DNA of 64,000 nt from Oceanospirillum linum (lineage in GTDB: Bacteria; Pseudomonadota; Gammaproteobacteria; Pseudomonadales; Halomonadaceae). This document shows positions 23,130-31,393 of the stretch, in pieces (position 1 is the first letter of the stretch; each line of letters opens with the position of its first letter). The notes beneath the pieces were generated by a model. It ran no database searches. It was not told where the DNA came from and saw only the letters and a list, made by a program, of their open reading frames with translations. The stretch spans positions 62,001-126,000 of the forward strand of contig NZ_FXTS01000010.1 in the NCBI RefSeq assembly GCF_900182785.1, given 5' to 3'. The translations under genes were made by a program, and so were the position numbers.

Positions 23130-24320
23130 ATGAGCGAATACTCTTTATTTACGTCTGAATCTGTATCTGAAGGCCATCCGGATAAAATCGCTGACCAGAT
23201 TTCTGATGCCGTGTTAGATGCCATTCTGGCGGAAGATAAGTACGCCCGTGTTGCCTGTGAAACCATGGTAAAAACTGGTGTTGCCATTGTTTCTGGTGAA
23301 ATTTCTACATCCGCTTGGATCGACCTGGAAGATCTGGTTCGTGGCGTTATTAACGACATTGGCTATACCTCTTCTGATGTAGGCTTTGATGGCAGCACCT
23401 GCGGCATCATCAACCTGATTGGTAAGCAGTCTGTGGATATTGCACAGGGTGTGGATCGTCAGAAACCGGAAGACCAGGGCGCTGGTGACCAGGGACTGAT
23501 GTTCGGCTATGCATCTAACGAAACAGATGTGCTGATGCCGGCTCCTGTGACCTTTGCTCACCGTCTGGTTGAGCGTCAGGCTGAGGCCCGTAAGAGTGGC
23601 CAGCTGGGCTGGTTGCGTCCGGACGCCAAGTCTCAGGTTACCTGCCGCTATGAAAACGGCAAGGTTTCTGCAATTGATGCGATTGTTCTTTCCACACAGC
23701 ACAACCCGGAAGTCTCTCAGAAAGACCTGCGCGAAGCGGTAATGGAGCTGATCGTTAAGCAGGAGATTCCTGCTGAGCTGCTGACTAAAGATACTCAGTT
23801 CCACATCAACCCAACCGGCAACTTTGTTATCGGTGGCCCTGTGGGTGACTGTGGTCTGACTGGCCGCAAGATCATTGTGGATACCTACGGTGGCATGGCC
23901 CGCCATGGTGGCGGTGCTTTCTCCGGTAAAGACCCATCCAAGGTTGACCGTTCTGCCGCTTATGCGGGCCGTTATGTAGCGAAAAATATCGTTGCTGCAG
24001 GTCTGGCTGACCGCTGTGAGATCCAGGTGTCCTATGCAATTGGTGTTGCTGAGCCAACGTCTGTGTCTATTAACACCTTCGGCACGGGCAAAGTATCCGA
24101 GGAAACGATCATTAAGCTGGTTCGTGAGCACTTCGACCTTCGCCCGTTTGCGATCACCCGTATGCTGGATCTGCTGCACCCGATGTACCGCATGACCGCA
24201 GCCTATGGCCACTTTGGTCGCAACCCGTTTGAGATGACAGTGGGTGATGACACCTTTACTGCCTTCCCTTGGGAAAAAACAGACAAAGCTGATGATCTGA
24301 AAGCCGCCGCAGGCCTGTAA
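23130..24320 (+). CDS. metK: S-adenosylmethionine synthetase
   Basis: Makes S-adenosylmethionine from methionine and ATP; the cytosolic tetramer supplies the cell's methyl donor. The 396-residue protein has the family features: SEGHPDKIADQISDAVLD (ATP and metal binding, about 10-27), the GAGDQGLMFGYA loop, and the phosphate-binding GGGAFSGKDPSKVDRS. The start at 23130 follows AGAGGA. It is the first of three activated-methyl-cycle genes on the plus strand (metK, ahcY, metF), each with its own leader and terminator, so they are neighbours and not one tight operon. Confidence 0.97.
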   Translation: MSEYSLFTSESVSEGHPDKIADQISDAVLDAILAEDKYARVACETMVKTGVAIVSGEISTSAWIDLEDLVRGVINDIGYTSSDVGFDGSTCGIINLIGKQSVDIAQGVDRQKPEDQGAGDQGLMFGYASNETDVLMPAPVTFAHRLVERQAEARKSGQLGWLRPDAKSQVTCRYENGKVSAIDAIVLSTQHNPEVSQKDLREAVMELIVKQEIPAELLTKDTQFHINPTGNFVIGGPVGDCGLTGRKIIVDTYGGMARHGGGAFSGKDPSKVDRSAAYAGRYVAKNIVAAGLADRCEIQVSYAIGVAEPTSVSINTFGTGKVSEETIIKLVREHFDLRPFAITRMLDLLHPMYRMTAAYGHFGRNPFEMTVGDDTFTAFPWEKTDKADDLKAAAGL

Positions 24321-24369
24321 AAGATAGAAGCTTGTTATGTGTCCGGGTCGTTACGACACCGGCACACCC

Positions 24370-24395
24370 CAAAGCAGGAGCTCGCTCCTGCTTTG
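24370..24395 (+). terminator. Hairpin after metK, probable terminator
   Basis: An 11-bp perfect stem (CAAAGCAGGAG with CTCCTGCTTTG, loop CTCG). A T run follows only after about 10 more bases, so termination may be incomplete and ahcY might receive some read-through. Confidence 0.6.
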
Positions 24396-24490
24396 CTGCA
24401 TCTGATTTTTGGTCTGTTGGTTCACTGTTTTAAAACAGTTTTCTGACAGATGGTCGCTTCTGGCAATTCCGGCGGCGACACGCACACGAT

Positions 24491-24562
24491 ACTGAGGGGC
24501 GCTGCAACGGAGCCTTCTCCGCTACGCTCAGTCTCGTGCCAACTTTAATTGCAAGGGCGCCC
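24491..24562 (+). promoter_or_regulatory. S-adenosylhomocysteine (SAH) riboswitch upstream of ahcY
   Basis: The layout matches the SAH riboswitch found before ahcY in proteobacteria. P1 pairs ACTGAG (24491-24496) with CTCAGT (24527-24532). The conserved core GGGGCGCTGCAACGG follows, P2 is CGGAG-CCTT-CTCCG, and a 3' segment GCAAGGGCGCCC closes an H-type pseudoknot: GGGCGC (24497-24502) with GCGCCC (24557-24562). The ahcY ATG is 22 bases further on. SAH binding is known to raise ahcY expression in this class. Downstream CCATTC (24561-24566) can pair with GAATGG (24571-24576), which overlaps the Shine-Dalgarno GGAG. Confidence 0.9.
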
Positions 24563-24584
24563 ATTCATCCGAATGGAGAAACCT

Positions 24585-25979
24585 ATGAGCTTCACTGACT
24601 ATAAAGTCGCTGATATCACTCTTGCTGACTATGGCCGTAACGAGATCCGCATCGCAGAATCTGAAATGCCTGCGCTGATGGCGATCCGTGAAAAGTACCG
24701 TGCAGAGCAACCACTTGCCGGTGCAAAAATCATCGGCTGTATTCACATGACCATTCAGACTGCGGTTCTGATCGAAACTCTGGTCGCACTGGGTGCTGAA
24801 GTTCGCTGGTCTTCGTGCAACATCTTCTCTACGCAGGATCACGCGGCCTCTGCTATCGCGGCACAAGAGATTCCTGTATTCGCATGGAAAGGTGAGACTG
24901 AAGACGAGTACGTTTGGTGTCTGGAACAAACCATCAACAAAGATGGCAGCCCTTGGGATGCAAATATCCTGCTGGATGACGGTGGCGATCTGACGGCTCT
25001 GATCCACGAAAAATATCCGGCGATGCTGGACAGCATCCACGGTGTTTCTGAAGAAACCACCACAGGTGTTCATCGCCTGATCGAAATGATGCAGAAAGGC
25101 ACTCTGAAGGTTCCTGCAATCAATGTAAACGATGCGGTAACCAAATCCAAAAACGACAACAAGTATGGCTGTCGTCACTCTCTAAACGATGCCATCAAGC
25201 GTGGTACCGACCACCTGCTATCGGGTAAGAAAGCCTTGGTTGTTGGCTACGGCGATGTTGGTAAAGGCTCTGCGGCCTCCCTACGCCAGGAAGGCATGAT
25301 CGTTTCGGTAACCGAGGTTGATCCTATCTGTGCTATGCAAGCTTGCATGGACGGTTTCGAAGTGGTTTCTCCGTTTATCAACGGCAAGTTTGACGGTACA
25401 GATGCCTCTATCAATGCACCGCTGCTACAGAAAACAGACCTGATCGTTACCACAACCGGTAACTACAACGTCTGTAATGCCAGCATGCTAAAAGCCCTGA
25501 AAAAAGGCGCTGTGGTATGTAACATCGGCCACTTTGATAACGAGATCGATACCGCGTACATGCGTGAAAACTGGGCTTGGGATGAAGTTAAACCTCAAGT
25601 ACACCGTGTCTTCCGCGATGCAAAACCAGGCAGCGACATCAACTTAGACAGCGATGACTATCTGATTCTGCTATCTGAAGGCCGTCTGGTGAACCTGGGT
25701 AACGCCACCGGTCACCCATCCCGTATTATGGATGGCTCTTTTGCCAACCAGGTGCTGGCTCAGATCCACCTGTACAAAGCGGGTTTTGCTAATCTGCCTG
25801 CAGAAGAAAAAGCGGCGAACATCACCGTTGAAGTTCTGCCGAAACAGTTGGACGAAGAAGTTGCACGCTACATGGTTGAAGGCTTCAGCGGTGTGATTAC
25901 CCAGCTGTCTGAAGAGCAGGCTGGCTACATCGGCGTTCCTGTTAAAGGCCCGTTCAAACCGGAAAGCTATAAGTACTAA
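24585..25979 (+). CDS. ahcY: Adenosylhomocysteinase
   Basis: Hydrolyses S-adenosylhomocysteine to adenosine and homocysteine, removing the by-product inhibitor of methyltransferases. From the ATG at 24585 (GGAG ribosome site) it has 464 residues. Seen are the substrate-domain segment GCIHMTIQTAVL, the NVNDAVTKSK and NKYGCRHSLNDAIKRG stretches with catalytic Lys, Asp and Cys, the NAD-binding VVGYGDVGKGSA, and the C-terminal GPFKPESYKY with the Lys-Tyr that reach the neighbouring subunit's NAD site. The SAH riboswitch upstream fits its role. Confidence 0.97.
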   Translation: MSFTDYKVADITLADYGRNEIRIAESEMPALMAIREKYRAEQPLAGAKIIGCIHMTIQTAVLIETLVALGAEVRWSSCNIFSTQDHAASAIAAQEIPVFAWKGETEDEYVWCLEQTINKDGSPWDANILLDDGGDLTALIHEKYPAMLDSIHGVSEETTTGVHRLIEMMQKGTLKVPAINVNDAVTKSKNDNKYGCRHSLNDAIKRGTDHLLSGKKALVVGYGDVGKGSAASLRQEGMIVSVTEVDPICAMQACMDGFEVVSPFINGKFDGTDASINAPLLQKTDLIVTTTGNYNVCNASMLKALKKGAVVCNIGHFDNEIDTAYMRENWAWDEVKPQVHRVFRDAKPGSDINLDSDDYLILLSEGRLVNLGNATGHPSRIMDGSFANQVLAQIHLYKAGFANLPAEEKAANITVEVLPKQLDEEVARYMVEGFSGVITQLSEEQAGYIGVPVKGPFKPESYKY

Positions 25980-26029
25980 TTCACGGGAAAGATCATTAAT
26001 CCTGATGGTCTGACCGGATTCGTACTATC

Positions 26030-26076
26030 AGCCCCGCGGTATTTATCCTCTACGGATAAATCTTCGGGGCTTTTTT
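26030..26076 (+). terminator. Terminator of ahcY
   Basis: A two-part hairpin: AGCCCCG (26030-26036) with CGGGGCT (26065-26071), an inner TTTATCC/GGATAAA stem, then six T bases. Confidence 0.92.
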
Positions 26077-26171
26077 ATACCTGCTTTAATCACCAACTAA
26101 GCTAAAAGATGTCCCTAAACCAGAGGTCAATCCGGCTTTTAAGTAATTAGTTTACCGCAGTTTTTCTTTTC

Positions 26172-26188
26172 TATGAGTTTTACTCATA
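26172..26188 (+). promoter_or_regulatory. Palindrome upstream of metF, possible LysR-type (MetR-like) operator
   Basis: TATGAGT and ACTCATA are perfect 7-bp arms around TTT, in a T-rich/A-rich setting. The spacing resembles the T-N11-A sites of LysR-type regulators such as MetR, which activates methionine genes elsewhere. It lies 92 bases before the metF start. The assignment is an inference; it could also be an RNA hairpin. Nothing else was recognised in the 300-base gap between ahcY and metF apart from the ahcY terminator. Confidence 0.35.
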
Positions 26189-26279
26189 AAGATAGAAAAA
26201 ACTTTCACTGGCACCATAGCTGTAAACTCTGTAAAAAGTAATAAGAAACTAAGCAAACAAACTTTTTTGGAATATAGCC

Positions 26280-27103
26280 ATGAGCCAGCCAGTCGATATC
26301 AGTTTTGAATTTTTCCCACCTAAAACCCCACAAGGCCAGGAAAAGCTACGTGTTGTTCGGGATGAACTGGCGGCAATGAACCCGGCTTTTTTCTCAGTAA
26401 CTTACGGTGCCGGAGGTTCCACCCAGGAACGCACCATCAATACCGTTCAGGAGATGCGCGAAGCTGGAATCAATACTGCCCCGCACCTGTCCTGCGTTGG
26501 CAGCAGTACCGAAAGCCTGCGGGAGTTGCTGAACTTCTATATTGAAAAAGGCATCGACCGTATTGTTGCCCTTCGGGGTGACTTACCATCCGGAATGGGT
26601 TCCCCCGGTGAGCTGCGTTACGCCAATGAGCTCGTGGAGTTTATCCGCAAAGAAACCGGTGACCACTTTCACCTGGAGGTTGCAGCATACCCTGAAACGC
26701 ATCCACAGGCGGCGAGCTTTGAGGCAGACTTGCTCAACTTTAAAAAGACGGAGCTAACAGCGCGATTACTCAGTACTTTTTTAATGCGGACAGCTACTTC
26801 TACTATGTTGAGCGCTGCCAGAAGCTGGGTATCGAGATTCCGGTTATTCCGGGTATTATGCCGATCACGAACTACAGCAGCCTGGCACGCTTCAGTGATG
26901 CCTGCGGTGCTGAAATCCCGCGTTGGGTTCGTAAGCAGTTAGAGTCTTACGCTGATGACAGCGCCAGCATCCGCCAGTTTGGTGAAGAGGTGATTACCCG
27001 TATGTGCGAAAGGCTGATTGCAGGAGGAGCCCCAAGTCTTCATTTCTACACCATGAACCAGACTGAACCCAATCGCGCAATCTGTAAAAACCTTGGACTT
27101 TAA
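26280..27103 (+). pseudogene. metF: Methylenetetrahydrofolate reductase, frameshifted
   Basis: MetF reduces 5,10-methylenetetrahydrofolate to the 5-methyl form used for methionine synthesis. The first frame (from 26280) gives a normal N-terminus (ISFEFFPPKTPQGQEKLR, VTYGAGGSTQERT, VALRGDLPSGMG, AAYPETHPQA) up to LLNFKK at 26747. The family then continues in the frame one base back from about 26747 (GANSAITQYFFNADSYF ... PGIMPITNYSSLARF ... LHFYTMNQTE) to a TAA ending at 27103. Family members have six residues between the Phe and the GAN motif (as in FARKVKAGAD); here only 8 bases are left, a net loss of 10. Without correction translation runs into unrelated residues and stops at 26942. Either the gene is inactivated or this is an assembly fault. 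Confidence 0.88.
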
Positions 27104-27151
27104 GATTTTGTAGCCTGTCTCTCTTTTCTTGTTGTTTGTCGCAATATTTAT

Positions 27152-27187
27152 CCGATCTGCAAGTGCATACTTGCAGATCGGTTTTTT
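27152..27187 (+). terminator. Terminator of metF
   Basis: A 12-bp perfect stem (CCGATCTGCAAG with CTTGCAGATCGG, loop of six bases) followed by six T bases. Its intact state suggests metF was transcribed until recently. Confidence 0.92.
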
Positions 27188-27194
27188 ATTGCTG

Positions 27195-27977
27195 TTAAGA
27201 TGGTGTTTTCGACCCGTCTGAAGATGGAGTGATAGCGGTCTCCTCTCTTGCCGGTACGGGTAACTCTGAGATCCGGTCAACCTGACTTTCCAGCCATTGT
27301 GTCACTTCGGCGTGCACATCGTTCACATGGCGGCCTTCAGTCTGTATCAGAGGCCCAAAAATGACCCGTATCGTTCCTGACTTTTTCTGTAGCGGGCTGG
27401 ATGTCCAGTGTTCTCCACCATTATGGGCCACGGGTAAAATCGGCACCCCCGAGTTAGTCGCCAGCATGGCACCGCCTTTTTTGTGATTCCCACGGGTACC
27501 GGGCTGGGTTCGGGTTCCTTCAGGGAAGACCAAAACAGACATCCCCTCTGTCAGCCGGGCTTTACCCTGCTTTAGTACCTGCTTCATAGCCGCAGCGGGC
27601 TTTCCGCGATCAACTGCAATGGGGTTCAGGGCCTTCAGCCCCCAACCAAAAAAAGGGATTTTCAGCAGCTCGCGCTTAAGTACTGTACTCATAGGCTGCG
27701 CCACCAGTTGCAGATATATGGTTTCCCATTCCGACTGGTGATTGCTCAAAATCACCATCGGCTGACCTTTAGGCAGATTCTCCAGACCTTCAACCTCAGT
27801 CCGGATACCACAGGTAATACGCAACCATAACAACACAAACCAGTTAAACCGGGTAATCATCCATGCCTTGGTTTTGAAGGGCAGAAAAAAACTCAGTGGC
27901 GTAGAGACGCAACTGGTAAAAATCAGAGCAAAAATATAACCCAGGTAGAAAACAATGGCCCTTATGGCCGTAATCAT
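27195..27977 (-). CDS. plsC: 1-acyl-sn-glycerol-3-phosphate acyltransferase (PlsC family)
   Basis: A 260-residue inner membrane acyltransferase that converts lysophosphatidate to phosphatidate in phospholipid synthesis. A hydrophobic N-terminal anchor (about 4-33) precedes the catalytic motif NHQSEWE, with H80 and E85 as an H-x4-E variant of the usual H-x4-D that is common in this subgroup. The FPEGTR acceptor motif and VPILPVAHN strand are intact. The Ser/Thr/Pro-rich C-terminus is probably disordered. Its start overlaps the stop of the SDR-like gene by 4 bp. The genome may hold other PlsC paralogues, so the symbol is provisional. Confidence 0.88.
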   Translation of the reverse strand: MITAIRAIVFYLGYIFALIFTSCVSTPLSFFLPFKTKAWMITRFNWFVLLWLRITCGIRTEVEGLENLPKGQPMVILSNHQSEWETIYLQLVAQPMSTVLKRELLKIPFFGWGLKALNPIAVDRGKPAAAMKQVLKQGKARLTEGMSVLVFPEGTRTQPGTRGNHKKGGAMLATNSGVPILPVAHNGGEHWTSSPLQKKSGTIRVIFGPLIQTEGRHVNDVHAEVTQWLESQVDRISELPVPAREETAITPSSDGSKTPS

Positions 27978-28915
27978 GCGGAAGGTTCCTCGTTCTCATC
28001 AGCAACCTGCTGGTCGGCCAGAGCCTGGTCAGCAATTTTCTCAATCGCCTCAACCAGCGCGGGGCGCCAACTACGTTGTTTGATACCGTAATGATCCATA
28101 ATCTTCTGGCAATTCATCTCACGGTGCAAAGCTTGCTTACCAGCCAGGCCCATCGCCATTGCAGACACACCCCGAACCATTTCAGCCCCTGTCAGTAACT
28201 CACGTTCCTGAGCCAGCTCGATAACCTGTTCAGCAAAGTTTGCACGGCTAATCGGCTCAACGCCGGCATAATGGTAGGTTCCCCAACAATCTGCTCCGGC
28301 ATCCAGTTGCTGAATGATGGCGACGATAACCCGGCAGGCATCGCTAATGGCAGTGGGCGATAGACTGATGTCGGCTGCCTCCTGAAGATCCTGAGGCATC
28401 CGGGCCTCGGCCAGAATAGCCTGAAGCCAACCTTCAGAAGAGGTCCCGTCATAGGGCTCACCGTCAAAAAGCACGCCAAGGCGCAAAATAATATGACGCT
28501 TAAGCAGCTGTCGTACGGCTTCTTCGCCCTGCCATTTAGTTTCACCATAGGTGTTTAGCGGGTGCACCGTATCTTTCTCCTGAAACGCGCCATTGCGCAC
28601 ATCACCAATCACTTCATCAGAGGAGATATGGATCAGGGCCGCGCCCAGGTCAAGACTGATATGAGCCAGATGGTCCGGCAAAATAGCATTCAGCTGCCAG
28701 GCAAGATCCGGGGACTGCTCAATCTTGCTCAGGTCATCAAACTGGAGTGTATTGACTATAAAATCAGGAGACGCCGCAGTCAGTTGACGTTGCAGTTCAG
28801 CTACATCACCTGTATCCCCCTGAAAAACATTGCAATGTAATCCACAAATACCTTGGGCATAGCTGAGAAAGCCCTTGGCCAGGCTGGACTCACTCTCGGT
28901 TAAAAAGATATGCAT
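27974..28915 (-). CDS. RmlD-like NAD(P)-binding sugar-nucleotide reductase family protein
   Basis: A 313-residue member of the extended SDR/RmlD (dTDP-4-dehydrorhamnose reductase) family. The active-site YGETKW (Y123, K127) and the preceding IHISSDEVIGD strand are typical. The N-terminal Rossmann segment, however, reads MHIFLTESESSLAKGF and lacks the GxxGxxG dinucleotide loop. I start at the ATG at 28915; the frame is open 15 codons further upstream. No other rhamnose genes are nearby; it is instead translationally coupled to plsC and sits after ssb. It may have a regulatory or altered role, but the function is not clear. Confidence 0.8.
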   Translation of the reverse strand: MHIFLTESESSLAKGFLSYAQGICGLHCNVFQGDTGDVAELQRQLTAASPDFIVNTLQFDDLSKIEQSPDLAWQLNAILPDHLAHISLDLGAALIHISSDEVIGDVRNGAFQEKDTVHPLNTYGETKWQGEEAVRQLLKRHIILRLGVLFDGEPYDGTSSEGWLQAILAEARMPQDLQEAADISLSPTAISDACRVIVAIIQQLDAGADCWGTYHYAGVEPISRANFAEQVIELAQERELLTGAEMVRGVSAMAMGLAGKQALHREMNCQKIMDHYGIKQRSWRPALVEAIEKIADQALADQQVADENEEPSA

Positions 28916-29022
28916 TGTTCTCTGCCGCTCCCATGGCCGCTCATATTCAGGTAAAGGCACGAATAAAACGTTGATCGCCCAAACGTGCCTTTGCTTTCAG
29001 ATTATCCTGAAGACGATCAAAA

Positions 29023-29754
29023 CTAGAATGGAATATCGTCGTCAAAATCATCGAAACTCTGGGCCGGAGAGCTGGCAGGTGAGCCAAAGTTTCCGCCTTG
29101 TGGCTGCTGAGGGGGCTGTTGTGGTGCCGGAGCAGATTGCTGCTGAGGTGCTGGGCGTTGAGCCTGTTGCTGCGGAGCGGACTGCTGTGGTGCAGCTTGT
29201 TGCGGTGCAGCCTGACTGTAATCCGGTTGCTGATATGGTGCCGCAGATTGCTGCGGTGCCTGCTGCTGGAAATTATTCTGCGCGGGTTGTCCCATGGGCT
29301 GGGCAACTGGGTTATTGCCATAACCGCCCGGATTGCCGCCCATTCCACCCTGGTTCGAGGCACCCGACATATTCGAGCCGCCATTATTGTAACCACTATT
29401 ATCACCGCGACCATCCAGCATCTGCATCTGGCCGCTGAACCCATCGACAACAACCTCTGTGGTGTATTTATCATTACCATTCTGGTCCTGCCACTTACGC
29501 GTTTGCAGTTTGCCTTCGACGTACAGCTTAGAACCTTTTTTCACATATTGACTGACGATGTCCGCCAGCTTGCCGAAAAAAACAACACGGTGCCATTCCG
29601 TTTTTTCCTGGCGCTGACCACTGTTTTTATCCATCCAGCTTTCACTGGTTGCCAAAGTTATATTGGCAACGGCACCGCCATTGGGAAGATAACGTACCTC
29701 AGGGTCCTGCCCGAGATTACCGACCAGAATAACTTTATTGATACCACGGGACAT
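29023..29754 (-). CDS. ssb: Single-stranded DNA-binding protein
   Basis: Coats and protects single-stranded DNA and recruits replication and repair proteins. The OB fold occupies about residues 1-112 (INKVILVGNLGQDPEVRYLPNGG in parts: VILVGNLGQDPE, TEWHRVVFFGKLADI, VEGKLQTRKWQDQ). A long, low-complexity linker rich in Gly/Asn, then Gln/Pro, runs from about 113 to 228 and ends in the acidic protein-binding tip DDDIPF. At 243 residues it is longer than the 178-residue E. coli protein because of the linker. The pairing with uvrA nearby is a classical arrangement in gammaproteobacteria. Confidence 0.96.
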   Translation of the reverse strand: MSRGINKVILVGNLGQDPEVRYLPNGGAVANITLATSESWMDKNSGQRQEKTEWHRVVFFGKLADIVSQYVKKGSKLYVEGKLQTRKWQDQNGNDKYTTEVVVDGFSGQMQMLDGRGDNSGYNNGGSNMSGASNQGGMGGNPGGYGNNPVAQPMGQPAQNNFQQQAPQQSAAPYQQPDYSQAAPQQAAPQQSAPQQQAQRPAPQQQSAPAPQQPPQQPQGGNFGSPASSPAQSFDDFDDDIPF

Positions 29755-29788
29755 AATTTACTCCAAAAATTCTGTATTCAGAATGATA

Positions 29789-31162
29789 TCAGGCGATAGC
29801 CGCAGCCAGAGCCTGATCATCAAATTGAGCTTTATCGATTTTCATATAGGCTGCTTTTTCATCTGCGATGACAACAACCTCCTCTACACCTGGCAAAGCC
29901 AATAGGCGTTTCACAAAACCATCTGCATCATCCGACCAGTGCTCAGGCAGAGATACCGCCTTACTCGTCAGATGTTTTGGTGTTGCCATGGGAAATACAA
30001 CCACAGCCCATATAAGCGCTAAAACACCACAAACTATTAATACCGCATCAATGCCCCACGCACCATAGAGCCAGCCGCCAGCGGCACCGCCCACAAAGGC
30101 CCCCATGAACTGACTGCTCGAATAAACGCCCATGGCAGCACCTTTCTGACCCGCTGGGGAAATTTTACTGACCAGAGAGGGAAGACTGGCCTCCAGCAAA
30201 TTGAAAGCCATAAAATAAATAAACAGAAATACAAAAAGGGCAGAGCGGCTTTCTGCTGTCAGGCTCCCCATCATTAGTTGAGAAACCGCTACCAGGATAA
30301 TCGCAAAAATAAAAATCGGTTTCATTTTGCGCTTCTTTTCAGCCACGATAATAAAAGGAATCATGGCCAGGAAAGACAGAATCATAATCGGCAAGTAGAC
30401 CATCCAATGATGCTGCGCCAGTAACTCCAGCTCTAACATACGAAGAGGAATCACGACAAAAGTTGCGGTCATTATCAGATGTAGAATAAAAATACCAAAA
30501 TCCAAACGCAAGAGTTCAGGATGCTTCAGAATCTTTTTCAGCTGGCCTTTCTGAACACCTGTGTCCCGATGCTGATCATAACGCTGAGGAGTGGGCACCC
30601 ACTTCCAGATAACCGCAAGCCCCATACTCGCCAGAACTGCAGTAAACCAAAACAGCCCCTCCAGACCAAAAGGTTGCGAAATAATAGGGCCAAGAACAAG
30701 GGCAACAGAAAATGAAATACCGATACTGATCCCCACAACAGCCATCGCTCTCATTCGCATCTGTTCACGGGTCAGATCAGACAACAAAGCCATCACACTA
30801 CTGGCAATCGCGCCACTACCCTGCAGACAACGGCCAATAATAACGCCATAGATTGACTCCGACATTGCGGCGACAACACTGCCTGCAATAAATAACAGCA
30901 GGCCAAAAACAATCACGGTCTTTCGCCCAATCTTATCGGACAAAAAACCAAAGGGGATCTGCAGAAGAGCCTGGGTCAGTCCATAGCCACCAATCGCCAT
31001 ACCAATCAGCGCTGGAGTAGCACCTTCAAGATCTGAGCTATAGATTGAGAGAACCGGGAGCACCATAAACAGACCCAGCATACGCAATACATATAAGCCC
31101 GCCAGGCCGGTAACCGCCCGTCGTTCACCGGTTGTCATCACCTCAATACTCATCCGGCTCAT
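29789..31162 (-). CDS. MFS transporter, YajR-like, with C-terminal cytoplasmic domain
   Basis: A 12-span major facilitator protein of about 457 residues. Motif A (GFLSDKIGRKTVI) lies between TM2 and TM3, and the first helices match the drug:H+ antiporter group. After TM12 the last 60 or so residues (LPGVEEVVVIADEKAAYMKID) look like the small ferredoxin-like YAM domain of YajR. The gene order uvrA / MFS / ssb is the same as in pseudomonads. I prefer the ATG at 31162, preceded by GGGG; an in-frame ATG at 31153 is also possible. The substrate is unknown. Confidence 0.82.
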   Translation of the reverse strand: MSRMSIEVMTTGERRAVTGLAGLYVLRMLGLFMVLPVLSIYSSDLEGATPALIGMAIGGYGLTQALLQIPFGFLSDKIGRKTVIVFGLLLFIAGSVVAAMSESIYGVIIGRCLQGSGAIASSVMALLSDLTREQMRMRAMAVVGISIGISFSVALVLGPIISQPFGLEGLFWFTAVLASMGLAVIWKWVPTPQRYDQHRDTGVQKGQLKKILKHPELLRLDFGIFILHLIMTATFVVIPLRMLELELLAQHHWMVYLPIMILSFLAMIPFIIVAEKKRKMKPIFIFAIILVAVSQLMMGSLTAESRSALFVFLFIYFMAFNLLEASLPSLVSKISPAGQKGAAMGVYSSSQFMGAFVGGAAGGWLYGAWGIDAVLIVCGVLALIWAVVVFPMATPKHLTSKAVSLPEHWSDDADGFVKRLLALPGVEEVVVIADEKAAYMKIDKAQFDDQALAAAIA

Positions 31163-31316
31163 ATACCCCATTATGCACAATAGAAAGTACCGGCGCCTGC
31201 CTGGCACCCGCTTTGAATAGCCGAACATTTTACTCCTGATAAGGGGGGTATTACCACCTCGATAAAATTCATAGGACGGTTTTACTCATGCCCTGTTCTA
31301 ACATCCGGTGTCTCTC

Positions 31317-31322
31317 TATAAT
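31317..31322 (+). promoter_or_regulatory. Possible -10 element of the uvrA promoter
   Basis: A perfect TATAAT lies 72 bases before the uvrA ATG. The sequence 17-18 bp upstream (CTGTTCT) is a poor -35 match. No LexA operator (CTG-N10-CAG) was found in this 231-bp divergent region. Confidence 0.4.
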
Positions 31323-31393
31323 GCTTAGCCCTACAACATTGGTGCACCTCCATTTCATCAATGCCATCTGATTTAAGTTACAGCGGAAGGTCC

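Noticed and set aside
23214..24212. Minus-strand open frame of 332 codons opposite metK
   Set aside because: Shadow of metK; the sense frame is unmistakable and full length.
26741..26752. Programmed -1 frameshift in metF
   Set aside because: The site lacks a full X-XXY-YYZ slippery heptamer in the right frame, and the product would miss three conserved residues, so deletion is the simpler reading.
31163..31393. LexA operator before uvrA
   Set aside because: I searched for CTG-N10-CAG by eye and found none; only a CTGT half-site is present.
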